From assembly GCF_002860255.1 (NCBI RefSeq), contig NZ_PGVE01000058.1, positions 1 through 58,994 of the forward strand: a stretch of 58,994 bases of DNA. Reading direction: 5' to 3'. How positions within the stretch are numbered: position 1 is the first letter of the stretch; each line of letters opens with the position of its first letter. The stretch comes from Neobacillus cucumis. GTDB taxonomy: Bacteria; Bacillota; Bacilli; Bacillales; Cytobacillaceae. Both the position numbers and the translations under genes were made by a program. Shown one piece after another: positions 25,238 through 32,838 of the stretch. The notes under the pieces are model-generated. The model did no database searches. It saw nothing but the letters and a program-made list of their open reading frames with translations, and had not been told where the DNA came from.

Positions 25238-28200
25238 ATGACGTGGTTTACCAAATGGGCATTACGGAACAAAGCCGCATTGGCTTTTGCCGTATTTGCC
25301 TCAATGATTTTTGGGATTTTTAGTTACACCACGATTCCAATGGAGCTGATGCCAGCTGCAGATCAACCGTACGTGACCATTTCAGTGGTTGGAAATGGTA
25401 TCGATGCGGTAAGCATGGATGAACAGGTCACGCAGCCAATTGAACAGGCATTGGCCGGCGTCAGAGGAAAAAAAGATGTAGCCGCACAAACTGGAAATAA
25501 CTTTACTCAGATGACCGTCACCTTTGAATCTGACATCAATGTAAAAGAAGCAAAACAGCAAATTCAAGAAAGAATTTCCATGGTCAATCTCCCCAATGGG
25601 GTCATGAAACCATACGTTGTCAACCTCAACACCTCTGAAATTCCGATTGTAGAACTAGGTCTTACTTTTGATAAGGAAATTGGCAATAAGGAGCTAACCT
25701 TAGTAGAAAAAGAGATTATGCCAATGTTCCAAGACCTAAAAGGTATCGGCAATGTCATCACCAACGGCGGAAAAAATCAGCAAGTCATGATCCAAGTGGA
25801 CCCAGCCAAATTAGCCGCAGCAAAATTCCCGCTTGAAAAACTTTATACCCTTCTTCAAGGAAAAAATGCTTCTGTTGCCGTGGGCGAACAAACGTTAAAC
25901 CATGAAGCAACAAGTATTATCGTCACAGGAAAAATGGAATCACTGGAGGACCTTAAAAATATCCAGTTAACCAGTAACACCAAACTGCAGGATGTGGCTG
26001 ATGTTACCCTGCAAAAGGATACCGAAAGCATCACCCATTTGAATGGGAAAAACTTTATCGACATCGTTATTCAGAAGGATTCTACCTCCAATGCCGTTAC
26101 CCTTGGAAAACAGGTAGAAGACGTGGTTAATAAAATCAACAAAGACTTCAAAGGAACATTGCAAGCAACGATTTTTATGAATTTAGGGAATACCGTTCTT
26201 GATTCCATTAATTCGATGACAAGAGAAGTATTGACCGGAGCCTTATTTGCAACTCTTATTATCTGGTTATTCCTGCGCAGTTTCCGAATGACCTTGATCA
26301 CGATTGTCAGCATTCCACTGTCTCTGTGTATTACGATGATTTTACTTTCCTTCTTTGGCGTGACCTTAAACATTCTCACGCTCGGAGGAATTGCAGTATC
26401 GGTCGGACGTTTAGTGGATGACAGTATCGTAGTAGTCGAAAATATTTACCGAAGGAAGAAAGACAATGAATTAACGCCTGCGTTTCTCGTAGAAGCGGTA
26501 AAAGAAGTGGGAGCAGCTATTACATCATCCACCCTTACAACAGTGGCCGTATTCCTTCCAATGATGATTGTTTCGGGAGGTTTAAGAGATCTTGTGGCCC
26601 CGTTTGCGATTACGATCACTTGTTCACTGCTCGCTTCACTGATTGTTTCGCTCACAGTGGTACCAGTACTCAGCGGCCGGATGATGAAAAAGATAAAGGT
26701 GAAAGAACACAAGACCAATACGTTCTACCCATCTGTGTTGAAATGGTCGCTTAACCATAAATGGCTTCCAATTATCCTAGTGATTCTTGTTGTGGTTGGG
26801 TCCGTTGGGTTATTTGTGAGTATGCCTAAAGGGTCTGTCGATCAGAAGGATTCCGCCTACATAGCCATCAGTCTTCGCTATCATAACGGAACCCCAATCA
26901 GCGAAATAAATGACGGTGTTTCGAAAATGGAGAGCATTCTTGCCGATAAAAAAGGGGTAAAAAACCATATTGCCATCGCAGGAGTCAATGAGGATGCTGC
27001 AAAATACGGCAATCTGCAAGATGCAAACGTTGTTCAATTTATGGTTTTCCCTAAAGAAGGGACCGATTCTGCCAAGTTTGTAAAAGACATCCGAAAAACA
27101 AAAGATCAATTTCCTGGTGCGGAGCTGACGGCAGACACTGCTGGTTTGTTGGGAGTGAATAAAACGTCAGTTTCAGTGGATGTCATTGGCAACAATGAAG
27201 ACGATATTAAAAGAGCAGCTGCTATCGTTAAGAAAGATATCAGCACCATTGATGGTGTACAAAAAGTAGAAAGTAACGATCAAAATACAAAGCCAACCGT
27301 TACGATTACGGTGGATTCAAAATTAGCCAACGCACAGGAAATCTCTCAGTCTATTTATGCGATGATTCAGCCTGCTGCGATTGGAAGCATCAAAATAGAT
27401 GGGCGAACCACAACCGTTAAATTGGGCGCTTTAAAAGAAGTTCAAACGGCGAATGATCTAAACGATTTGCAGCTAATGACACCCAATGGACCAGTGGCTT
27501 TATCAAGCATCGCCAAGATTGAAGAAAGTAAGGAGCAAGGGACCATCTATTCCAAAGACGGCCATCATTATCTGCAAGTCAGTGCTTTTGTGGATTCAGA
27601 TAAAATGGTGGACGTGGCGGGTGAGATTCAAAAACAGATCGCCGTGTGGGATAAAAATAATAAATTTGGAAAGGGAACAAGCGCAGAGATCACCGGTTCT
27701 GCGATGCAGTCATCGGATGATTTAGCTGAACTGGGCAAACTGGCCATGCTCTCGATTGGAATTGTGTTTATGATCCTGCTTGTTACCTTAAAGTCGTTCC
27801 GTGCAAGCATTGCTATTCTGATTTCTCTGCCGCTTGCAGCGATTGGTTCCCTATTAGGATTGGTGATTACTCACTCGAGTATTAATATCTCTTCGGGGAT
27901 CGGGATGCTGATGCTGGTTGGGATTGTTGTCACCAATGCGATCGTGCTGGTGGACCGAATTCGTCATAATGAGGAGAGTATGAGTATTCGCGAAGCGATT
28001 ATGGAGGCTGGAGCTGTGCGTCTGCGTCCGATTCTGATGACAGCCCTTGCCACGGTGTTTGCCATGCTTCCGCTGCTTGTTGCCCATGAATCGGCCATGA
28101 GTTTAAACCTGGTTTCAAAGGGACTTGCGGTGGTAGTCATTTTTGGTCTCATCGTATCCACCCTTTTGACGCTGATTGTGATTCCAACCTTCTACGAATT

Positions 28201-28264
28201 ATTCCATTTCCGGAAAGCCAAAAAGCAAAGGCTGCAAGATAACCAGGTTACATTGAGTCAGTAA
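25238..28264 (+). CDS. RND efflux transporter permease (AcrB/SwrC-like)
   Basis: 1008 aa, the Gram-positive branch of AcrB-type RND pumps (B. subtilis SwrC is the nearest I know). Twelve membrane helices in the 1+5/1+5 layout with two large extracytoplasmic loops. Helix 4 has GGIAVSVGRLVDDSIVVVENIYRR, whose Asp-Asp pair is the proton relay of AcrB, and the second half has GIGMLMLVGIVVTNAIVLVDRI. Exports amphiphilic compounds such as surfactin or drugs. No membrane-fusion partner is adjacent. GC-richer codon use than its neighbours; strong GGGAGG site; REP 2 begins 6 nt after the stop. Confidence 0.95.
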   Translation: MTWFTKWALRNKAALAFAVFASMIFGIFSYTTIPMELMPAADQPYVTISVVGNGIDAVSMDEQVTQPIEQALAGVRGKKDVAAQTGNNFTQMTVTFESDINVKEAKQQIQERISMVNLPNGVMKPYVVNLNTSEIPIVELGLTFDKEIGNKELTLVEKEIMPMFQDLKGIGNVITNGGKNQQVMIQVDPAKLAAAKFPLEKLYTLLQGKNASVAVGEQTLNHEATSIIVTGKMESLEDLKNIQLTSNTKLQDVADVTLQKDTESITHLNGKNFIDIVIQKDSTSNAVTLGKQVEDVVNKINKDFKGTLQATIFMNLGNTVLDSINSMTREVLTGALFATLIIWLFLRSFRMTLITIVSIPLSLCITMILLSFFGVTLNILTLGGIAVSVGRLVDDSIVVVENIYRRKKDNELTPAFLVEAVKEVGAAITSSTLTTVAVFLPMMIVSGGLRDLVAPFAITITCSLLASLIVSLTVVPVLSGRMMKKIKVKEHKTNTFYPSVLKWSLNHKWLPIILVILVVVGSVGLFVSMPKGSVDQKDSAYIAISLRYHNGTPISEINDGVSKMESILADKKGVKNHIAIAGVNEDAAKYGNLQDANVVQFMVFPKEGTDSAKFVKDIRKTKDQFPGAELTADTAGLLGVNKTSVSVDVIGNNEDDIKRAAAIVKKDISTIDGVQKVESNDQNTKPTVTITVDSKLANAQEISQSIYAMIQPAAIGSIKIDGRTTTVKLGALKEVQTANDLNDLQLMTPNGPVALSSIAKIEESKEQGTIYSKDGHHYLQVSAFVDSDKMVDVAGEIQKQIAVWDKNNKFGKGTSAEITGSAMQSSDDLAELGKLAMLSIGIVFMILLVTLKSFRASIAILISLPLAAIGSLLGLVITHSSINISSGIGMLMLVGIVVTNAIVLVDRIRHNEESMSIREAIMEAGAVRLRPILMTALATVFAMLPLLVAHESAMSLNLVSKGLAVVVIFGLIVSTLLTLIVIPTFYELFHFRKAKKQRLQDNQVTLSQ

Positions 28265-28269
28265 AAAAT

Positions 28270-28316
28270 CAGGGGGACGGTTCTCATGCTTCCGAAGCAT
28301 GAGAACCGTCCCCCTG
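28270..28316. repeat. REP hairpin 2 (full), encodes the end of VanZ gene
   Basis: CAGGGGGACGGTTCTCATGCTT-CCG-AAGCATGAGAACC...CCCCTG, perfectly paired. It lies between the stop of the RND gene and the last codons of the convergent VanZ gene, whose stop codon TGA is provided by the repeat. Confidence 0.95.
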
Positions 28317-28703
28317 TTTCCTGAATAGGCGAAAACCTATATAGGTACCAAACGTATTTAAAATAACATCATTAATATCGGTCCACCTGTTAGGCATGGT
28401 TAATTGGATGCATTCAATCATGATGGATAGAGATAATCCAATCAAAGTGACTGTTAGGGTGGATCTCAGTTTAGGATACATAATGGGCAGGATGAAGCCA
28501 AAAGGAATAAATAAGGCAATATTCCCCCCAACGTTAACCATGAATCCGGTGGATAGGGGATCTCCTAATCCTTTGAACGGTATGAGGTTGATTTCTCCTT
28601 TACTCATTCCTATGCCTAAGGAAGGTTCGGGCAGCATCGTATAGCGGAAAATAAACACAAGTGACAAAATAAAAAGTAAACGAATCAGTATCTTTTTTTT
28701 CAT
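28284..28703 (-). CDS. VanZ family protein with REP-encoded C-terminus
   Basis: 139 aa from ATG 28703 (TTAGGAG 6 nt upstream; the open frame extends to 28793). Four membrane helices, VanZ-like pattern (RYTMLPEPSLGIGMSKGEINLIPF ... NIALFIPFGFILPIMYPKLR ... IECIQLTMPNRWTDINDVILNTFGTYIGF). VanZ relatives confer low-level teicoplanin resistance; most have unknown roles. The final residues QGDGSHASEA are translated from REP 2, so the native C-terminus has been replaced or extended. Confidence 0.88.
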   Translation of the reverse strand: MKKKILIRLLFILSLVFIFRYTMLPEPSLGIGMSKGEINLIPFKGLGDPLSTGFMVNVGGNIALFIPFGFILPIMYPKLRSTLTVTLIGLSLSIMIECIQLTMPNRWTDINDVILNTFGTYIGFRLFRKQGDGSHASEA

Positions 28704-29110
28704 AAGGGCTCCTAATAAGAATGTCTCGAGACTTTGGAAGTTTTTGTCTTCTATTATGACATAAAAACTACTTGGTTTGGTAGTTTTATTCATACTATAA
28801 GCCCGTTTATTTTTGTGGAGTTACCGAACTTTTAGAGAAAAGACTTTTAAAATATTAATTGTAATACTAGACGAAAAAAGAAATATGACGTAATCCATAA
28901 ATGCAGGGATAAAAAGATCCCCCATAAACAGCCATGCCCAAAATTTCTACCATCAACGTTTTCTTGCATGGTTTATCCACTCCAAATGTATAATAAATCA
29001 GGCTCTCTCCATGAGGGCCATAGGTACTGCTCTTCGCTCAATCATGTATATTTAATAGCTATATACTATTGAATAGTAGTGAAAGATGTTACAATTACAA
29101 AAACGACATA

Positions 29111-29220
29111 GTTCGTACGAAAGGGCAAAGCCATTGAAAAGTGGTGTCGCAAAACTAGAGGGGCTAAGATTTTTATAAATTATGCCAGCCAGTTACCGAA
29201 TATGTATCACCTTACGACGA
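29111..29220 (+). promoter_or_regulatory. Class I cyclic-di-GMP riboswitch (GEMM-I)
   Basis: AAGGGCAAAGCCATTGAAAA, then CGCAAAACTAGAGGGGCTAAG and CAGCCAGTTACCG reproduce the GEMM-I aptamer landmarks: the GGGCAAA segment, GAAA loop on P2, CGCAAA, CTAAG and the GTTACC strand. Closing pairs TTCGT (29111-29115) and ACGAA (29216-29220). It precedes a 41-aa membrane ORF by 27 nt, so it probably controls that ORF by access to its AGGGGG ribosome site. Confidence 0.85.
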
Positions 29221-29247
29221 ATTATTAGTCTATTCTAGGGGGTTACT

Positions 29248-29373
29248 ATGTTAATTTTTATTGCTGGTTTGATTGTTGGTTCGTCCTCCATGCTGTTTGT
29301 TATGAGTTTAGCGGCTGCCGCCAAAAGAGGAGACCAAATGTTAAATGAACAGGCACAAATTGAATTTAAATGA
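29248..29373 (+). CDS. Riboswitch-controlled 41-aa membrane micro-protein
   Basis: ATG after TAGGGGG. One N-terminal helix (MLIFIAGLIVGSSSMLFVMSLAAAAKRGD) and a short polar tail, similar in pattern to DUF3789-type peptides. Directly downstream of a c-di-GMP-I aptamer and closed by a terminator, so this tiny protein is the only visible output of the riboswitch. Confidence 0.75.
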   Translation: MLIFIAGLIVGSSSMLFVMSLAAAAKRGDQMLNEQAQIEFK

Positions 29374-29377
29374 GCAG

Positions 29378-29412
29378 TAAACAATCCTACATGTAGGATT
29401 GTTTTTTATTTT
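29378..29412 (+). terminator. Intrinsic terminator
   Basis: AAACAATCCTAC/GTAGGATTGTTT followed by TTTATTTTTTT. Confidence 0.9.
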
Positions 29413-29583
29413 TTTAGATTTAATTAAACTTTTTTTGATAGATATCATGTATATTTTTCCCTGAAAGATAGAAATTTAAACTCATAGTGATAAAGAATAA
29501 GTTCTCCACATAGGAAAAGATATGTAGTATCCTAATATCTGGAGACAATTCTAATGTAGGGTGGGAAAGTGAAGGTGGACAAT

Positions 29584-30111
29584 ATGACTTGGAAAGTTAA
29601 CCATTCTCGCAAGGAAAAGATTGACCGATTTGGAATAACCATAGATCAAGTCCTTCTTCCAAACGGGGAAGAAAAGACTTTTTCCTATTTAGACTTTGCA
29701 AAGGGCGTTTGCATTCTGCCGATTACGAAAGATCATGAAGTGATCTGTCTAAAACAATACCGCCATGCGATGAAAAGCTGGCAATGGGAATTGCCTGCTG
29801 GAATGATTGATACAGAAGGAGATGCCCCCCTTGAGGTTGCGAAACGGGAATTAGAAGAAGAAACAGGATATGTCGCGGAGCATTGGCTTGAATTAGGAAG
29901 TTTTTATCCTTCTCCAGGTTCAACGACAGAGGAAATCTTCTTGTTTGCCGCAGCCGGCTTAACTCCTACCGAGCAAAAGTTGGAGAATAGTGAGCAAATT
30001 GAACTGCATTATCTTTCTATGGAAGAGCTGAAGGAGTCAGTGGCTAATGGAGATTTCAAGCACGGTGCGGGGCTTGCCGCTATTTTAAGATATAAGTTTA
30101 TGACAGATTAA
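29584..30111 (+). CDS. Nudix hydrolase (ADP-ribose pyrophosphatase type)
   Basis: 175 aa from ATG 29584 (AAGGTGG 5 nt upstream; a GTG at 29569 is an alternative). Nudix box from GMIDTEGDAPLEVAKRELEEETGY with the REL-EE metal-binding core. YRHAMKSWQWELPAG before the box and the S-P-G-S-T-T-E-E after it are typical of ADP-sugar pyrophosphatases. Forms an operon with manA 20 nt downstream. Confidence 0.92.
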   Translation: MTWKVNHSRKEKIDRFGITIDQVLLPNGEEKTFSYLDFAKGVCILPITKDHEVICLKQYRHAMKSWQWELPAGMIDTEGDAPLEVAKRELEEETGYVAEHWLELGSFYPSPGSTTEEIFLFAAAGLTPTEQKLENSEQIELHYLSMEELKESVANGDFKHGAGLAAILRYKFMTD

Positions 30112-30131
30112 CATCAGGAGGAGGACTTCGA

Positions 30132-31076
30132 TTGGAACCATTATTTTTACAATCTGTTTTTAAAGAGAGAATTTGGGGCGGGAGGGCCTTACGGGATGTG
30201 TTCGGATATGAAATCCCGTATGAACATACCGGAGAGTACTGGGCCATTTCTGCTCATCCGAATGGTCCATCGATGATAGAAAATGGACCTTATCAGGGGA
30301 TGACTTTAGATAAATTATGGAAAGAACAGCCTGGGCTTTTTGGGAATCCGAAGGGGAAGGTTTTTCCTTTATTGACGAAGATTTTGGATGCCAATATGGA
30401 TTTATCAGTTCAAGTGCATCCCGATGATACATATGCGATGGTTCATGAAAATGGGGAACTGGGAAAAACAGAATGCTGGTATATTATTGATTGTAAAGAA
30501 GATGCTGATATGATTTTTGGCCATAATGCCAAAACGAAGGAAGAATTACAGCAGCAAATTAGGGAGGGGAAGTGGAGTGACCTGCTTCGCCGCGTGAAAA
30601 TCAAGCCAGGCGACTTTTTCTATGTGCCAAGCGGAACCATTCATGCTTTATGTGAGGGAACACTTGTATTAGAAACGCAGCAGAGCTCAGATACTACCTA
30701 TCGCGTCTATGATTATGATCGTCGGGATAGTGATGGGAACTTACGAGAGCTTCATTTAGAAAAAGCTATGGAGGTTACCACTGTTCCTCACCAGGATGCG
30801 GTTAGCGAGAGAGTAGTTCGAGAGAATGATAAAACAAGAATGACAACATATGTAGAATCAGCATTTTTCTCGGTTTATAAGTGGGAAGTTGCTGGTAAGT
30901 CTAGTTTTTCTTTTAATGATCAGTATTTGCTGTTTAGTGTGATCCATGGTGAGGGAAGCCTCATTCATAACGGCCGGCGATATGATTTGAAGAAGGGGAG
31001 TCATTTTATTCTTCCTGTCGGATTTGGAGAGTTTGAAGTAGACGGGAATTGTGAGATGATTGTGTCACATACTTAA
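30132..31076 (+). CDS. manA: Mannose-6-phosphate isomerase, class I
   Basis: 314 aa zinc cupin enzyme interconverting fructose-6-P and mannose-6-P. Zinc-ligand region LSVQVHPDD (Gln94, His96), GKTECWYIID (Glu114) and PSGTIHALCEGTLVLETQQSSDTTYRVYDYDR are all intact; N-terminal WGG motif present. TTG start behind AGGAGGAGG. Normal length for Bacillus ManA/Pmi. Confidence 0.95.
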   Translation: MEPLFLQSVFKERIWGGRALRDVFGYEIPYEHTGEYWAISAHPNGPSMIENGPYQGMTLDKLWKEQPGLFGNPKGKVFPLLTKILDANMDLSVQVHPDDTYAMVHENGELGKTECWYIIDCKEDADMIFGHNAKTKEELQQQIREGKWSDLLRRVKIKPGDFFYVPSGTIHALCEGTLVLETQQSSDTTYRVYDYDRRDSDGNLRELHLEKAMEVTTVPHQDAVSERVVRENDKTRMTTYVESAFFSVYKWEVAGKSSFSFNDQYLLFSVIHGEGSLIHNGRRYDLKKGSHFILPVGFGEFEVDGNCEMIVSHT

Positions 31077-31088
31077 TTGCTGAATGAT

Positions 31089-31133
31089 AAAAAGAGTAAG
31101 GTTCCATTATGGTTGGTGGTCCTTACTCTTTTC
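31089..31133. terminator. Bidirectional terminator
   Basis: AAAAGAGTAAGG/CCTTACTCTTTT stem. Ends manA on + and the riboswitch-controlled pair on -. A near copy of the stem sequence occurs at 31606-31650. Confidence 0.88.
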
Positions 31134-31139
31134 AATATG

Positions 31140-31250
31140 TTAAGAATATTTACTTAGAAAGTATATGACCAATCCCCATAAAAGGATTGAAAACAATAGC
31201 CCCCAGAAACATCCTTTGGCAAAGGAGCCTTCTTTGTCATTTAACAGCAT
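31140..31250 (-). CDS. 36-aa membrane micro-protein, coupled to the upstream ORF
   Basis: ATG at 31250 lies inside the last codons of the 47-aa ORF in another frame, so translation is probably coupled. One helix (KGCFWGLLFSILLWGLVIYFLSKYS). It resembles the separate 37-aa protein at 31684-31797 (both have a G-x-FWG-x-x-x-S-x-x-LW core). Second product of the c-di-GMP riboswitch transcript. Confidence 0.6.
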   Translation of the reverse strand: MLLNDKEGSFAKGCFWGLLFSILLWGLVIYFLSKYS

Positions 31251-31380
31251 TGGGTTCAAACTCCCTTAACTTTGCCTCTAATCTTTTACTTTCATACCAT
31301 TCTACGATTTTTCGCTCTTTTGCAGTCAAGTACCCTGACTTCACTCTAGGTGCATTTTTTCTCATGTTTCTCTTGTTCAT
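31237..31380 (-). CDS. 47-aa basic micro-protein under c-di-GMP riboswitch
   Basis: Start at 31380 with GGAGG 5 nt upstream. Basic helical protein (MNKRNMRKNAPRVKSGYLTAKERKIVEWYESKRLEAKLREF). No membrane segment; family not recognised. Its ribosome binding site can pair with CCTCC next to the aptamer P1 stem. Confidence 0.7.
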   Translation of the reverse strand: MNKRNMRKNAPRVKSGYLTAKERKIVEWYESKRLEAKLREFEPNAVK

Positions 31381-31398
31381 TTTTTCCTCCAAAGTGAT

Positions 31399-31503
31399 CG
31401 TACGGAGGTCAAATATTGTTTCGGTAACTGGCAAGCATAGTCCAAGACCTTAGCCCCTATAGTTTTGCGTAACCATCTTTCAATGGTGCTGCCCTTTCGT
31501 ACG
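31399..31503 (-). promoter_or_regulatory. Class I cyclic-di-GMP riboswitch (GEMM-I), minus strand
   Basis: On the minus strand: CGTACGAAAGGGCAGCACCA, GAAA loop, GGTTACGCAAAACTATAGGG GCTAAGG and GCCAGTTACCGAAAC, closed by CGTACG/CGTACG (31498-31503 and 31399-31404). Minus-strand CCTCC (31404-31408) overlaps the end of P1 by one base and is complementary to the GGAGG ribosome site at 31386-31390. This suggests translation control by competing stems. Confidence 0.85.
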
Positions 31504-31605
31504 ATTGAATTTAACAATAGTATAAATGATATCGGTTACTTTGGGAAGAATTTTGTCTGCTTTTATCGATTTTTGTCGAATCATATTTATATTTCTGTCC
31601 AAAAG

Positions 31606-31652
31606 TAAAAAGAGTAAGGATCCTTATTGTTTGTGGATCTTTACTCTTATAT
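31606..31652. terminator. Terminator
   Basis: AAAGAGTAAGGATCC pairs with GGATCTTTACTCTT; T/A-rich flanks. Fits the minus-strand 37-aa gene. Confidence 0.8.
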
Positions 31653-31683
31653 TTTTATATTATAGTTAATTTTTTAGTACCTG

Positions 31684-31797
31684 CTACATGACTATACGTA
31701 AAAGTAGTTTCATCCAACCGAAAAACGCAATCCATAACGGAACACTAAGAGATGTACCCCAAAATAACCCTACTAATAGATTCCCTTGTCTGTCCAT
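31684..31797 (-). CDS. 37-aa membrane micro-protein
   Basis: ATG at 31797 with AGGAGTGG upstream. One helix (NLLVGLFWGTSLSVPLWIAFFGW), a paralogue by pattern of the 36-aa ORF at 31140. No aptamer upstream; instead a cre-like site lies 69 nt before the start. Confidence 0.65.
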   Translation of the reverse strand: MDRQGNLLVGLFWGTSLSVPLWIAFFGWMKLLLRIVM

Positions 31798-31865
31798 GAT
31801 CATCCACTCCTATTGATAGTTGTAGATACCTATTATGTTTTTCAATTGTGTTTAATTAAATATAT

Positions 31866-31880
31866 ATGGAAACGCTTACA
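31866..31880 (-). promoter_or_regulatory. cre-like (CcpA) site
   Basis: ATGGAAACGCTTACA fits the cre consensus WTGNAANCGNWNNCW at every position. It lies upstream of the 37-aa micro-protein gene on the minus strand. Confidence 0.5.
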
Positions 31881-31909
31881 AAATCAATAGGATAAATGCA
31901 TGAATTTTG

Positions 31910-31939
31910 ACGCAAGGGGACGGTTCTCCTGCGTTTTTT
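31910..31939. repeat. REP solo unit
   Basis: ACGCA-AGGGGACGGTTCTCC-TGCGT followed by TTTTTT. Only one arm of the REP core, bracketed by its own complementary word. Confidence 0.8.
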
Positions 31940-32074
31940 AGAGAATGGTTGGGATTTCTTTCCCGCCTTTATTCTCATTCACTCATTTAAACAAACTATT
32001 TTCATGCTTATTGTTTAAAAGTTTAGGAATATTTGGTATGTTAATGGTAAAATAAACCTATTGAGGAGGAGCCG

Positions 32075-32185
32075 ATGAAAATAAAATCGATTATTTGTTT
32101 TTTTCGTAAAAGACATAAGTATAACTACTATACCGGTACCTGTATACGGTGTGGGAGGAAAAGCAGGAGAGAAATAACTCAATAA
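32075..32185 (+). CDS. 36-aa Cys-pair micro-protein
   Basis: ATG 5 nt after GAGGAGGAG. MKIKSIICFFRKRHKYNYYTG then CIRCGRKSRREITQ: a CxxC pair like half of a zinc knuckle, similar in style to phage DUF1660-type mini-proteins. The same frame stays open after the TAA stop for another 52 codons (32186-32341). Confidence 0.55.
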   Translation: MKIKSIICFFRKRHKYNYYTGTCIRCGRKSRREITQ

Positions 32186-32344
32186 AGCTTGGAATTACAT
32201 ATAAATATAGGTTTCCTATGTACCTTTGAGGAGTTACCGGATGCTCATCGGATGGTAAATGATAGTTGGGGACTTTCAATCCGGGATTTGAAAATGGCTG
32301 CTGCTTGGCTTGTTGGCTCAAATTTTCTAAATAAAAACATTTAA
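32186..32344 (+). other. In-frame continuation after TAA, possible second ORF
   Basis: In the frame of the preceding ORF, SLELHINIGFLCTFEELPD and HRMVNDSWGLSIRDLKMAAAW read through to a TAA at 32342. A TTG could start it but has no good ribosome site. Either a nonsense-interrupted gene of about 88 codons, or chance. Confidence 0.3.
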
Positions 32345-32347
32345 AAT

Positions 32348-32385
32348 ACAAACCACCGCTTTATGTTGAAAAAGCGGTGGTTTGT
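32348..32385 (+). terminator. Terminator-like hairpin
   Basis: ACAAACCACCGCTT/AAGCGGTGGTTTGT, 14-bp perfect stem, followed by GTTTG. Confidence 0.7.
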
Positions 32386-32518
32386 GTTTGGGGCTAAATG
32401 GGTATATTAAACTTCAAAATAATTAAAATACGTACTATTTCTACAAAATAATACAATTTTCCATGTGGGATTGATTGTAAAGCATAAACTTAATATATTT
32501 AGAGGAGGAGATTAAGAA

Positions 32519-32662
32519 ATGAATCATGACGCAAAGCAAAGCCTTGTAGACTTTTCACAAATTGTCAAAAAGGCATACGAAAATGGCGAAAATGAAACTG
32601 AGATGACACTTGAAAAATTAATTGAAGATTTAAAAGCTGACTTAAAACAACTAGTTATCTAG
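32519..32662 (+). CDS. 47-aa acidic helical micro-protein
   Basis: ATG after GAGGAGGAG (8 nt). MNHDAKQSLVDFSQIVKKAY, then a coiled acidic helix ending LKADLKQLVI. REP hairpin 4 with a T-run lies 12 nt downstream and can serve as its terminator. Family not recognised. Confidence 0.65.
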   Translation: MNHDAKQSLVDFSQIVKKAYENGENETEMTLEKLIEDLKADLKQLVI

Positions 32663-32673
32663 AATAACGGGGG

Positions 32674-32734
32674 AATCACGGGGACGGTTCTCATGCTTCG
32701 GAAGCATGAGAACCGTCCCCGTGATTTTTTTTTG
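32674..32734. repeat. REP hairpin 4 (full), terminator-like
   Basis: AATCACGGGGACGG...CCGTCCCCGTGATT, perfectly paired for 25 bp around CGG, then TTTTTTT. Its outer arm (AATCAC/GTGATT) differs completely from that of copy 1 (GCAGAG/CTCTGC), yet still pairs. Confidence 0.95.
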
Positions 32735-32838
32735 GCTGAATTTGTCGAAAAATATCATGTTAATTTTTAGAAGTTGTTTGGTAAGATGTTACTGGTGCTT
32801 AGTACCTATTTTGAGGGATACATAGAAAGGGGATTTAT

